DNA from: Pseudidiomarina aestuarii
GTDB lineage: Bacteria > Pseudomonadota > Gammaproteobacteria > Enterobacterales > Alteromonadaceae
Direction of reading: 5' to 3'
Assembly: GCA_003030745.1 (NCBI GenBank)
Contig: PYVG01000003.1
Coordinates: forward strand, 1-64,000
Length of the DNA stretch: 64,000 bases
Below, in pieces: positions 28,741-37,057 of this stretch. Under the pieces are notes generated by a model. It was given only the letters and a program-made list of their open reading frames with translations, had not been told where the DNA came from and searched no databases. The number at the start of each line of letters is the position of its first letter. Within the stretch, counting starts at the first letter, position 1. Position numbers and translations under genes: made by a program.

Positions 28741-31002
28741 ATGCGTAAACCAATAAAGAGTAGTGTCGTGAGTCAAGCGGCTGCTGAACAACAAGATGGG
28801 AACACCAGCGAACGCTCCAAATGGCGTATCGTTCGTTATGCTGTGGTCTTGTTATTCATCACCTCGACGCTGCTGTATGCGGTCTACTTAGTGGTCGATA
28901 GTGAGCGCCAACAGCAGCTCGAGATTGAAAAACGCCGCGCCGTTGAGCAGCTTACTGCCATGCGTGGTCGGCTCGAACAACGCATTCTCGCTAATACCCT
29001 AGTACTTCGTGCACTGCGTCCAGAAATTCTTTGGCAAGACACCCCTGACCGATTGCGTCTGCAGCGCCTAATGGATGAATTTCTCTCCACTGGCCTAGAT
29101 ATTGAACATCTCGCGCTCGCTCCAGATCTGATCATTCGGTTTGTGTACCCCTTGGCGGGCAATCAATCCGCTCTCGGTTTTAATTACCGCACTTCGGCAG
29201 CGCAGTATGGCGATATCCTTCGTACCATTGCCGCGCAAGATATTACGATGGTTGGACCCATTCCATTGGTACAAGGTCGTGAAGCCTTTGTCGCGCGCAT
29301 GCCGGTATTTGATGAAGAAGGCGAACTGTGGGGGGTGACCTCCTTGGTTATCAACCCACAACATTTATTGGATGGCGTCGAGTTTAGTCAGCATCCCGAG
29401 TATGTGTTTGCGTTACGTCACAAAATGGAAGATGCCGATAACGTTGCCACGGCATTCGCGGGGCCAAATCTGATTTTTAACAAAGATGCCATGATCACTG
29501 ATGTTCGCATACCGCGAGGCATGTGGGAGTTGGCCGCATATCCACGCAAAGGCGCATGGGTTGATGCACCACAGTCGTTCTTCCTGCATTGGTCCATTGG
29601 TATTGCGCTAACCGCTTTTATTATCGCGTCATTTATGGTGCTGATGATTACCCAACAACGGTTACGCCGAGCAATCAAGACGATTGCGTTTCAGGCACGT
29701 TTCGATCCGCTCACGGAATTGCCGAACCGAAATTACTTCCAACAGCAATTGGACCGCGTAATTCGTACCTCTATTCGGCATGAACAGCAGTTTGCGGTGC
29801 TCTTGCTCGACCTCGACCATTTGCGCGAGATCAATGACGCATTAGGCCATGACATTGGCGATGAATTGTTGAAGAACGTCGCCAGTCGTATTCGGCAAAG
29901 TATTCGTGCCGATGATTTGTTGGCACGGATTGGTGGTGATGAATTCGCGATTGCACTGCGTGCTCTGGAGGATGCTTCACAAGCCGAAGCGCGGGCCAAA
30001 GTGATCATGAGTGATTTGTTGAACACGCTCGACATTGAACACAATCATATCAATATGACCGCCAGTGTCGGTATTGCGATGTTCCCAACCGACGCTACCG
30101 ACGTGCAGACCTTGGTCAAGCATGCCGAACTTGCCATGTATGCAGCCAAAACCACCGGTTCGCTGAGTGTTTACTTCTTTGATGAACAGTTACGGCAAAC
30201 CACTGAGAAGCACATTGCTCTTCATCACCAGATCATCCGTGGCTTAGAGGAAGGTCAGTTCCGCGTTTACTACCAGCCGGTTATTGATACGGCGAGTCAT
30301 AAGATGACACGTTGTGAAGCATTGATTCGGTGGGAGCATCCAGAGCGTGGCATGGTATCGCCAGCAGAGTTTATTCCGATTGCGGAAAAAACCGGTGCGA
30401 TTATAGGTTTGGGTGAGTTTGTCATGCAGCAAGTGGTAAAAGATTGGAAGTACTTTGCTGATGACAATCTCGATGTGACGATTGCGATTAACCGCTCACC
30501 CCGTGAATTCAATGACCGCGAGGCAGCTGATCACTGGCTCGAAATTTTGAAACAAAGTGGCATGCCAGCGGACAAGCTGATGATGGAAATCACCGAGTCC
30601 ATGTTGATGCGCAATAAGGAACGGCAGTTTATGAATTTGCGTAAACTGCGCGATGCGGGTGTACATCTGGCTATCGATGACTTCGGTACCGGTTATTCAA
30701 GCTTGAATTACCTACGCTCGTATCCCATTGATGTAATCAAGATTGATCGCAGCTTCTTGCAAGATGTGCCGTATCATGGCCAACAAACGGCTTTAGTTGA
30801 AGTATTGATCCGTATTGCCCATACGCTGAACATGCAAGTGATTGCAGAGGGTGTCGAGACCGAAGCCCAGGTGGATTTCTTACGTGCGCAAGAGTGTCAC
30901 TATCAGCAGGGCTTCTTCTATGGCCAAGCGGTGCCGCGCGATGAGTTCTTGAAAATGGCGCACAGCTTCAACCAGACCAAAGGCAAGCTGAAGAAAAGTT
31001 AG
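28741..31002 (+). CDS. Membrane-bound GGDEF-EAL cyclic di-GMP regulator
   Basis: Probable cyclic di-GMP synthase/phosphodiesterase with a periplasmic sensor. The 753-aa layout is: cytoplasmic N-terminus, TM1 (about 33-52), an extracytoplasmic CHASE-like sensor region (about 55-280), TM2 (about 283-305), GGDEF domain and EAL domain. GGDEF is intact at 398-402 with an RxxD inhibitory-site motif (RADD) just before. The EAL domain keeps E526-A-L, the Asn of NRS, the Glu of ITES, D646-D647, the Lys of IKID and the Glu of AEGVE, so phosphodiesterase activity is predicted. No clear Shine-Dalgarno precedes the ATG. It separates mraZ from rnpB, which adjoin in Pseudomonas. The physiological signal is unknown. 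Confidence 0.93.
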   Translation: MRKPIKSSVVSQAAAEQQDGNTSERSKWRIVRYAVVLLFITSTLLYAVYLVVDSERQQQLEIEKRRAVEQLTAMRGRLEQRILANTLVLRALRPEILWQDTPDRLRLQRLMDEFLSTGLDIEHLALAPDLIIRFVYPLAGNQSALGFNYRTSAAQYGDILRTIAAQDITMVGPIPLVQGREAFVARMPVFDEEGELWGVTSLVINPQHLLDGVEFSQHPEYVFALRHKMEDADNVATAFAGPNLIFNKDAMITDVRIPRGMWELAAYPRKGAWVDAPQSFFLHWSIGIALTAFIIASFMVLMITQQRLRRAIKTIAFQARFDPLTELPNRNYFQQQLDRVIRTSIRHEQQFAVLLLDLDHLREINDALGHDIGDELLKNVASRIRQSIRADDLLARIGGDEFAIALRALEDASQAEARAKVIMSDLLNTLDIEHNHINMTASVGIAMFPTDATDVQTLVKHAELAMYAAKTTGSLSVYFFDEQLRQTTEKHIALHHQIIRGLEEGQFRVYYQPVIDTASHKMTRCEALIRWEHPERGMVSPAEFIPIAEKTGAIIGLGEFVMQQVVKDWKYFADDNLDVTIAINRSPREFNDREAADHWLEILKQSGMPADKLMMEITESMLMRNKERQFMNLRKLRDAGVHLAIDDFGTGYSSLNYLRSYPIDVIKIDRSFLQDVPYHGQQTALVEVLIRIAHTLNMQVIAEGVETEAQVDFLRAQECHYQQGFFYGQAVPRDEFLKMAHSFNQTKGKLKKS

Positions 31003-31004
31003 AA

Positions 31005-31367
<363 letters not shown>

Positions 31368-31377
31368 GCGGCGGATT

Positions 31378-32229
31378 CTACGCTTGATCGGCCTCTAAAG
31401 CCAGTTGATAGAGTGCGTTTTTGCGCACGCCGTGAATTTCGGCGGCGAGCGCCGCGGCCTTTTTCAGCGGTAGCTCTTTTCGCAGCAGTTGCAAGGTGAC
31501 GAGTGCTTGTGGATTCAAGTCGTCGGCAGCAACAGGCTCGGCACCGCCCAGCATTAGCACCATTTCGCCACGTTGTTGATTGCTATCGGCTAACACTTGC
31601 TCTTCGACCGTGGCAATGGTGCCATGTAGGTAAGTCTCAAACTGCTTCGTGAGTTCGCGTGCCATCACCAAAGGACGTTCGTCACCAAACACAGAGCGCA
31701 GATCCGCCAACGTATGCGTGATGCGATGCGGCGATTCATAGAACACTAAGGTGCGGACTTCTGCCGCAAGCTCTTTTAATTTAGCCCGTCGCTGCTGTGG
31801 CTTGGCTGGCAAAAAGCCCTCGAAGGTGAAGCGATCGGTCGGTAGTCCTGCTGCAGACAGTGCGGTGGTGATAGCACAAGCTCCTGGCAGCGCGCTGACA
31901 CGAATATTTGCTGCACGACACTGTTGCACCAAGACATAACCTGGATCACTGATGAGCGGCGTCCCAGCGTCACTGATGAGTGCCAATGACTCACCGGCTT
32001 GGAGTCGTTGAATTAATAACTGCGACTTGTTGCGCTCATTATGTTCATGCAATGCAATCATCTCTGCTTTGATACCGAAGTGCTGTAATAGCTGTCCGCT
32101 ATGGCGAGTATCTTCGGCAGCGATAGCAGCAACATCTCGTAAGACTTGAATTGCACGCTCGGTAATATCGCCCAAGTTACCAATGGGTGTGGGCATAATA
32201 AAGAGCGTCCCGTGAGTCGAAGTAGACAT
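31378..32229 (-). CDS. rsmI: 16S rRNA (cytidine1402-2'-O)-methyltransferase RsmI
   Basis: Tetrapyrrole-methylase-fold enzyme that methylates the ribose of C1402 and complements RsmH. The 283 aa (286 in E. coli) include TLFIMPTPIGNLGDIT, the AEDTRHSGQLL segment, SDAGTPLISDPGY and the YESPHRI motif. The ATG at 32229 has AGGGG upstream, and a longer frame to 32304 is disfavoured because it would cover the divergent lpoA promoter. rnpB follows immediately on the same strand. Confidence 0.96.
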   Translation of the reverse strand: MSTSTHGTLFIMPTPIGNLGDITERAIQVLRDVAAIAAEDTRHSGQLLQHFGIKAEMIALHEHNERNKSQLLIQRLQAGESLALISDAGTPLISDPGYVLVQQCRAANIRVSALPGACAITTALSAAGLPTDRFTFEGFLPAKPQQRRAKLKELAAEVRTLVFYESPHRITHTLADLRSVFGDERPLVMARELTKQFETYLHGTIATVEEQVLADSNQQRGEMVLMLGGAEPVAADDLNPQALVTLQLLRKELPLKKAAALAAEIHGVRKNALYQLALEADQA

Positions 32230-32259
32230 GTTAACCCCTAGTAAAGACGGCACTGCGCG

Positions 32260-32288
32260 TTGTGTCAGGTCACGCGTACGTTTATAGT
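32260..32288 (+). promoter_or_regulatory. Possible lpoA promoter
   Basis: TTGTGT (32260-32265), 17 bp, TATAGT (32283-32288). The -10 is good and the -35 weak. A transcript from here would begin near 32295, after the ATG at 32289, which would favour the GTG at 32325 as the lpoA start. Confidence 0.35.
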
Positions 32289-34184
32289 ATGGCCATTCAG
32301 GCAAGCGATAAGTTGGATGCTATTGTGCCAAATATTTACTCGGCAAAGAAGCTGTTGATTGTGATCACTGTGCTGACGCTCAGTGCCTGTGCATCTGGAC
32401 CGCGGCAAGTAGATTCCTCGCGGAAGCCAGCACAACCTGCTGTCACCGACGTTGCGCCACAAGTTGGCATTAGTGATCAACGCAGTAGTCGCGAATGGTT
32501 AGAGCTGGCTCAGCAAAGCGAAGGTGACCAACGCAACGAGGCGCTGCTCAACGCGGCAGCTCAGTTCCAGCGCGCTGGTCAATGGCAGCATGCGGCAGCT
32601 GTATTAGCGCAGTCGCAAAATCACATTCCGAATAGTGAATTGACGCAAGCACACCTGCATTTGCGGCAGTACTTATTGGCGCAGCAAGCCGCGCATGAAA
32701 GTGAATGGCAGCAAGTGGATCTGTTTCTCCGCCCCTTGCTCACTCCAAGAGTAAGTACCCACTTCGGTGATGAAGCACTGCAACTCGCTATTCGGAGTCA
32801 GCTCGCACAAGATCGTTGGGACCAAGCTTCTGTCTATCAATTGCAACGGTTAGACCGTGGCGATATCGCTGCCGATGACATTGACGCAGTATGGTCATTG
32901 CTCCAGCATGTGCGCGAACCCGAAACGCTCGACATTGTCGAGCCGACCCAATTGACTCGCGGTTGGCAACAGTTGTTAGTGACTTTGCATCAGGCGGCAG
33001 CTGATCCCAACGCTGGTCAGTCACTCTGGCAACGTTGGTTAGCGCAATTTGAACAACACCCAGCCACCAGCTTGGCGGAAGGATTGCTTGAAGAAGCGGA
33101 TGAGCGAGCGCCCCAGAAGGCACTGGTGTTGCTACCTTTAACGGGTCAATTTGCCGAGCAGGGACAGGCAGTTCGCGACGGCATGATCATGGCACTCGCG
33201 CAACGACCCGAACTTGCTGTCACTATTGTCGATACACAGAGTCTCGATTTCGCGACCATTCCTGAGCTGCTGCAACAAGAACAAGCCGATGTATTGATAG
33301 GACCTCTGCTGAAGGACAACATTGCACGGGTGGATGCCAGCGCATTGCCGGCGCAATTACAATGGCTGACGCTCAATGAGCCGACCGGCAATTTGACGGT
33401 GTCTCTGGATCGGCAGCGGTTTTACGCGTTAGATACGGAAACCGAGGTGCGTCAAGCCGCACAACACATTCATGCCTTGGGTCATCGATCGCCATTGGTG
33501 TTATTTCCGCAATCCAGTCGTGGTGAATCTCTCAGCCAAGTATTTAGTGACACCTGGACGCAGTTACAGGACAGCGGCAGCTTAAGCTTCGGCACCTATC
33601 AAACACCTGATGACATGAAAGCAACGGTGCAAAGTCAGCTCGGGGTGACTCAGAGCGAAGCACGTATTTGGCAAGTTAAAATTGCTGCGGGCAAAATTAT
33701 TGTCGATTCCCAAGCACGCAGCCGCGCCGATATCGATGCGATTTATTTAGTCGGTGGTGTTGAGCAAACGCGTTTGCTGAAGCCGTTTATTGACGTCAAC
33801 ATTGCGCCATTCATGCAACCCATTCCGGTGTATGCAAACTCTGGCAGTCACACCTTACGCAATGACCTGAGCGAGAATGACCTGGATGCCGTTCATTTTA
33901 CCGATGCGCCTTGGTTGCTCCCTGAACATCCGCGGCATCAACAGCTGGAGCAATTGATTGAGTTGCGCAAGCATTGGGGCCACAACTTGGCACGCCTCGC
34001 TGCCTTTGGTCATGACAGTGTTCTGTTGACCCAGCAAGGGTATTGGTTAGCGGCATTGCCGGGACTGACCGTTGATGGGTTGACTGGTGCATTGCGCTTA
34101 GATACGAATCGGGTGCTCCGTGAGTTGCAATGGGCGCGCTACGATGGTCATCGTGTGGTTACCGATAACGAAGCTGCAAATTAG
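32289..34184 (+). CDS. lpoA: Outer-membrane lipoprotein LpoA, PBP1A activator
   Basis: LpoA reaches from the outer membrane through the peptidoglycan to stimulate PBP1A. The product has a lipoprotein signal with lipobox LSAC (segment KKLLIVITVLTLSACASGP), an N-terminal TPR-like helical domain rich in Gln/Ala (to about residue 260), and a C-terminal periplasmic-binding-protein-like domain beginning at KALVLLPLTGQFAEQGQAVRDG. Starting at GTG 32325 would give a conventional 20-residue signal peptide; ATG 32289 adds a polar extension, so the start is unsettled. The rsmI-lpoA-yraN-diaA-dolP order is that of E. coli. Confidence 0.95.
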   Translation: MAIQASDKLDAIVPNIYSAKKLLIVITVLTLSACASGPRQVDSSRKPAQPAVTDVAPQVGISDQRSSREWLELAQQSEGDQRNEALLNAAAQFQRAGQWQHAAAVLAQSQNHIPNSELTQAHLHLRQYLLAQQAAHESEWQQVDLFLRPLLTPRVSTHFGDEALQLAIRSQLAQDRWDQASVYQLQRLDRGDIAADDIDAVWSLLQHVREPETLDIVEPTQLTRGWQQLLVTLHQAAADPNAGQSLWQRWLAQFEQHPATSLAEGLLEEADERAPQKALVLLPLTGQFAEQGQAVRDGMIMALAQRPELAVTIVDTQSLDFATIPELLQQEQADVLIGPLLKDNIARVDASALPAQLQWLTLNEPTGNLTVSLDRQRFYALDTETEVRQAAQHIHALGHRSPLVLFPQSSRGESLSQVFSDTWTQLQDSGSLSFGTYQTPDDMKATVQSQLGVTQSEARIWQVKIAAGKIIVDSQARSRADIDAIYLVGGVEQTRLLKPFIDVNIAPFMQPIPVYANSGSHTLRNDLSENDLDAVHFTDAPWLLPEHPRHQQLEQLIELRKHWGHNLARLAAFGHDSVLLTQQGYWLAALPGLTVDGLTGALRLDTNRVLRELQWARYDGHRVVTDNEAAN

Positions 34185-34186
34185 TT

Positions 34187-34555
34187 TTGGTCGAGACCCA
34201 AACTCACGGCAAAAAAGGCTTCGGGAATCAAGGCGAGGCGCAAGCTATCTCACACTTGGAAGCGCATGATTTGCGTTTGGTCGCGCAAAATTATCGCTGT
34301 GATCACGGTGAAATCGACCTCATCATGCAGCACGAACAAACCTTAGTGTTTGTTGAAGTGAAACACCGCAGTGATGAAAATTTCGCAACGGTCGTGGAAC
34401 AAATTAGTGCTGCACAATGTCGACGTATACGACGCGCAGCGCAGTATTTTTTAATGTCGCAGCAGCTCGATGAACACCGTGTGCAGATGCGCTTTGATGT
34501 TGTGGCTATTGTTGATAACCCAACCCAATTGCATTGGCTGGTTGACGCGTTCTAA
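34187..34555 (+). CDS. yraN: UPF0102 family protein YraN
   Basis: Restriction-endonuclease-fold protein of uncertain role. The 122-aa product has the family pattern GNQGEAQAISHLEAHDLRLVAQNYRC, then GEIDLIM and VFVEVKHR, which supply the Asp and the ExK of a PD-(D/E)xK nuclease site. Translation appears to start at TTG (34187), two bases after the lpoA stop. No ATG or GTG in frame precedes the conserved region, and there is no clear Shine-Dalgarno, so coupling to lpoA is likely. Confidence 0.93.
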   Translation: MVETQTHGKKGFGNQGEAQAISHLEAHDLRLVAQNYRCDHGEIDLIMQHEQTLVFVEVKHRSDENFATVVEQISAAQCRRIRRAAQYFLMSQQLDEHRVQMRFDVVAIVDNPTQLHWLVDAF

Positions 34556-34593
34556 CCGTTGGCCGATATCCAGAAAAGCATAACAAGGACTCC

Positions 34594-35169
34594 ATGATGC
34601 AGGACTCTGTAAAAGGTATTTTTACCGAATGTATTCAAACGCAGATTGCCGCTGCTGATCAATTGCAGGAACCTTTACTACGAGCCGCAGAGTTACTTGT
34701 CGATACGCTGCTCAATGGACGGCGTATTTATTGCTGTGGTGAGAATATGGCTCACGCGAGTGCACGACATTTCGGCCACATGATGCTGACTGGCCTGAAC
34801 TTTGAGCGTCCACCTTTTCCTGTGACCGCGTTGCATGCCGACTTTGGCGCGAAAGAACACGAAGCCATTTTTGCGCAGCAAATTCTTGCCGCTGGTCAAG
34901 CCGCTGATTTACTCATTGTATTGAGTTCTGGTGCACAAGCGCCGCGCGTCAGTAAAGCGATGGAGGCAGCTGTTGCACGCAACCTGTTTATCATCGCGAT
35001 TACCAGTGATGCCGATACCGATGTTGCCGGTTTACTCGGTCCTGATGATGTGGAAATTCGCATCCCATCACGCAACACCGCGCGCGTCAGCGAACATATT
35101 TTGCAACTCGTGAATATGCTCTGCCATCTTGCTGAACAACATATATTCCCGCAGGAGTTAGACGAATGA
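34594..35169 (+). CDS. diaA: SIS-domain protein DiaA (DnaA initiator-associating)
   Basis: In E. coli DiaA is a homotetramer that binds DnaA and promotes timely initiation; it resembles the sedoheptulose-7-phosphate isomerase GmhA. The 191-aa protein is one SIS domain: GRRIYCCGENMAHASARHFGHMML, then LLIVLSSGAQAPRVSKAMEAA. The position between yraN and dolP identifies DiaA rather than GmhA. Two adjacent ATGs exist (34594 and 34597); AAGGA upstream suits the second slightly better. The stop overlaps the dolP start (ATGA). Confidence 0.92.
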   Translation: MMQDSVKGIFTECIQTQIAAADQLQEPLLRAAELLVDTLLNGRRIYCCGENMAHASARHFGHMMLTGLNFERPPFPVTALHADFGAKEHEAIFAQQILAAGQAADLLIVLSSGAQAPRVSKAMEAAVARNLFIIAITSDADTDVAGLLGPDDVEIRIPSRNTARVSEHILQLVNMLCHLAEQHIFPQELDE

Positions 35170-35735
35170 ATATTTTGCAACGAACAACATTAGTTGCCGT
35201 ATTGACCCTATCGTTGAGTGGCTGCGCAGCGGCGCTTGTTGGTGCAACTGCTGTGGGTATTGCATCCGCTAGTGATAGCCGCACGGTTGGCGCACAAGTT
35301 GACGATCAAGCCATTGAAGTCAAAGCCATTACCGCCTTAAAGCGTGAAGACAAACTTGATGCCGCACGCATTCAAGTGGTCTCGTTCAACCGCTCAATTC
35401 TGTTGATGGGACAAGTGGCGAATCGTAATTTAAGCGACCTCGCGGCCAACACGGTCCGTTCCATTGATGGAGTGATTCGGGTTCACAATGAGATTCGAGT
35501 TGGCGACGTGATTGGTTTAAAAACCATATCCAATGACACCTGGATTACTAGTAGAGTTAAAGCTCAACTGCTTGCCAATAAAGAGGTGGAAGGCTCACGC
35601 GTCAAGGTTGTCACCGAAAATGGCGAAGTCTTTTTGATGGGTATCGTGAGTCGTGCTGAAGCACAAACCGCTATCGATATCGCACGCAATGTGAATGGCG
35701 TGACCCGCGTTATCGACGCCTTCGAAGTCCGCTAA
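35166..35735 (+). CDS. dolP: Dual BON-domain outer-membrane lipoprotein DolP (YraP)
   Basis: Septally enriched lipoprotein that supports outer-membrane integrity in E. coli. The 189-aa product has a lipoprotein signal ending LSLSGC with lipidated Cys20. Two BON domains follow (about 45-115 and 120-189), with the repeated pattern KVVTENGEVFLMGIVSRAEA and ARIQVVSFNRSILLMGQV. The length is close to the E. coli protein (191 aa). It is coupled to diaA by a 4-nt overlap. The toxin-antitoxin module begins only 7 nt beyond its stop. Confidence 0.95.
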   Translation: MNILQRTTLVAVLTLSLSGCAAALVGATAVGIASASDSRTVGAQVDDQAIEVKAITALKREDKLDAARIQVVSFNRSILLMGQVANRNLSDLAANTVRSIDGVIRVHNEIRVGDVIGLKTISNDTWITSRVKAQLLANKEVEGSRVKVVTENGEVFLMGIVSRAEAQTAIDIARNVNGVTRVIDAFEVR

Positions 35736-35741
35736 TCTTGC

Positions 35742-35762
35742 ATGGTGCCAATTTGGCACCAT
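35742..35762. promoter_or_regulatory. Toxin-antitoxin operator 1 (21-bp palindrome)
   Basis: A palindrome with core GGTGCCAATTTGGCACC (35744-35760), extended by two bases on each side. It repeats almost exactly at 35790-35808; the centres are 47 bp apart, with a -10-like TATACT (35779-35784) between them. It is probably bound by the RHH antitoxin. Confidence 0.75.
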
Positions 35763-35789
35763 TTTATCCAATCTGTGCTATACTTTAAT

Positions 35790-35808
35790 TGGTGCCAAAT
35801 TGGCACCA
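35790..35808. promoter_or_regulatory. Toxin-antitoxin operator 2 (19-bp palindrome)
   Basis: The second copy of the operator, core GGTGCCAAATTGGCACC (35791-35807), differs from operator 1 only at the central base. It lies just downstream of the TATACT element, where a bound antitoxin-toxin complex would block transcription. Confidence 0.75.
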
Positions 35809-35829
35809 TTTCAATTAATGGTGGCAATG

Positions 35830-36108
35830 ATGAACAATAATCTTGAGCGCGACCGAATTACAGCGCGCATACCGAAGCACATCAAAGATGATATTCAAGC
35901 GGCCGCTGACATGGTCGGTTCGCAACTCAATGACTTTATAGTTCAGGCCGCTCTCCAAAAAGCCCAAGAAATTATTGCGCGAGATAAATTAATTGAGTTG
36001 ACGGTCGAAGACAGTAAAGCTTTCTACAACGCTATCGACAACCCCGACGAACCGAACGCAAAACTCAAAGCCGCAGCGGCTAGAGCTCGGAGCCAGGGGC
36101 TTGCTTAA
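35830..36108 (+). CDS. DUF1778 ribbon-helix-helix antitoxin
   Basis: Antitoxin partner of the adjacent GNAT toxin (TacA/AtaR-like). The 92-aa product begins MNNNLERDRITARIPKHIKDD, an RHH DNA-binding region (RITARIPKHIKDDIQAAADMVG). A helix and a C-terminal toxin-neutralising tail (LTVEDSKAFYNAIDNPDEPN) typical of DUF1778 follow. The ATG at 35830 is chosen because GGTGG lies at workable distance; ATGs at 35827 and 35818 are alternatives. The stop overlaps the toxin start by 8 nt. It ends in GLA. Autoregulation is inferred from the two upstream palindromes. Confidence 0.92.
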   Translation: MNNNLERDRITARIPKHIKDDIQAAADMVGSQLNDFIVQAALQKAQEIIARDKLIELTVEDSKAFYNAIDNPDEPNAKLKAAAARARSQGLA

Positions 36109-36607
36109 AGTCAGTCTTCTTAACCGAACCTTCGAGCGGGATGCCTTTGATTGTGGCTCAGCTGAACTGAATCTCTTTCTGCGCAACATTGCTTTTCAGG
36201 CACAGCGCCGGTCGAGTTCAAGAACCTATATTTTGCATTCAGAATCACAACCACAAAGTATTTTAGGCTTTTATACTTTGACCCTATGTACCGTCACAGC
36301 AGCACAGGTACCCTCACCATTTGACCGCCGCTATCGCCCGCAAATGCCAGGCGTCAATCTGGCACGATTAGGGATTGATAAACACCATCAAGGTCAGGGT
36401 TTTGGCGGTTTACTACTCATGAATGCATTAAAGAACTGTCTGAAGATTGCAGATATTGCGGGCGCAGCAGCATGCTTTGTTGATGCCAAACGAGGTGCTC
36501 GTGACTTCTACCTCAACTACGGTTTTATTCCGCTGACATCTGACCCCAATCGGCTATTTCTACCAACTGAATCTATTCGTAAGCTATTTAACGACTTTGA
36601 GGTGTGA
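36101..36607 (+). CDS. GNAT-family toxin (TacT/AtaT-like acetyltransferase)
   Basis: Probable aminoacyl-tRNA acetyltransferase toxin that blocks translation; the function is inferred from family and from the paired DUF1778 gene. The 168-aa protein has the typical opening FERDAFDCGSAELNLFLRN, the acetyl-CoA pyrophosphate loop QGQGFG at 97-102 and the C-terminal Y140-G-F motif holding the catalytic tyrosine of TacT-type toxins. The start is a TTG (36101) overlapping the antitoxin by 8 nt, with AGGGG almost touching it; no better start exists. Its last 24 nt overlap the 3' end of sspB on the other strand. Confidence 0.92.
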   Translation: MLKVSLLNRTFERDAFDCGSAELNLFLRNIAFQAQRRSSSRTYILHSESQPQSILGFYTLTLCTVTAAQVPSPFDRRYRPQMPGVNLARLGIDKHHQGQGFGGLLLMNALKNCLKIADIAGAAACFVDAKRGARDFYLNYGFIPLTSDPNRLFLPTESIRKLFNDFEV

Positions 36608-37057
36608 GGTTTTGCGCTTCGATTTGCTGGACTGTTTGTTGGAATTGTCCGCTTCTGGCTCAACCGCTGGCGGCGCACCAGTTGCGGTAGGCTCGTCATC
36701 AGTCAGGCTGATATCACGCTCTTCCGAATAGTAAGCTTCTTCTTCAAACAGAGTGCCGGCACCATTTTCGCGAGCATACAACGCCATGACGGCTGCCATA
36801 GGGGCTACGACATGGTGAGGTTTGCCGGAAAAGCGGGCGTTAAAATCGACAAACTCGTTATGCATCTGCAATTGTGCAACTGCGGTGGGTGAAACGTTCA
36901 GAACAATTTGACCGTTCTTGACGAATTCCCACGGCAATTGGCAACCAGTCACACTGGCGTTTACAACAAGATGCGGAGTCAATTGATTGTCCACTAGCCA
37001 CTCGTACATCGCCCGCAATAAATACGGGCGACGAGGGCTCATGGCCTGCTCACTCAT
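36584..37057 (-). CDS. sspB: ClpXP adaptor SspB
   Basis: Delivers ssrA-tagged and other substrates to ClpXP. The 157-aa protein has the conserved substrate-binding domain (RPYLLRAMYEWLVDNQLTPHLVVNA, PWEFVKNGQIVLNVSPTAV, FNARFSGKPHHVVAP), an acidic/Ser linker and the C-terminal ClpX-binding peptide LKVVK. The start overlaps the sspA stop by 4 nt. The terminal 24 nt, including the whole ClpX-binding peptide, are overlapped antisense by the toxin gene. Confidence 0.97.
   Translation of the reverse strand: MSEQAMSPRRPYLLRAMYEWLVDNQLTPHLVVNASVTGCQLPWEFVKNGQIVLNVSPTAVAQLQMHNEFVDFNARFSGKPHHVVAPMAAVMALYARENGAGTLFEEEAYYSEERDISLTDDEPTATGAPPAVEPEADNSNKQSSKSKRKTSHLKVVK

Noticed and set aside
34594..35169. 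SIS protein as GmhA (heptose synthesis)
   Set aside because: The neighbours yraN and dolP mark diaA; no heptose pathway genes are adjacent.
35753..35784. TTGGCA as the -35 box paired with TATACT of the toxin-antitoxin promoter
   Set aside because: The spacer would be 20 bp, too long for a normal sigma-70 promoter; the TTGGCA is part of the operator palindrome. Only the -10-like element is kept.
36101..36607. GNAT gene as a RimI-type ribosomal acetyltransferase
   Set aside because: The overlapping DUF1778 antitoxin, the operators and the FDCGSAELN opening identify the TacT-like toxin family.
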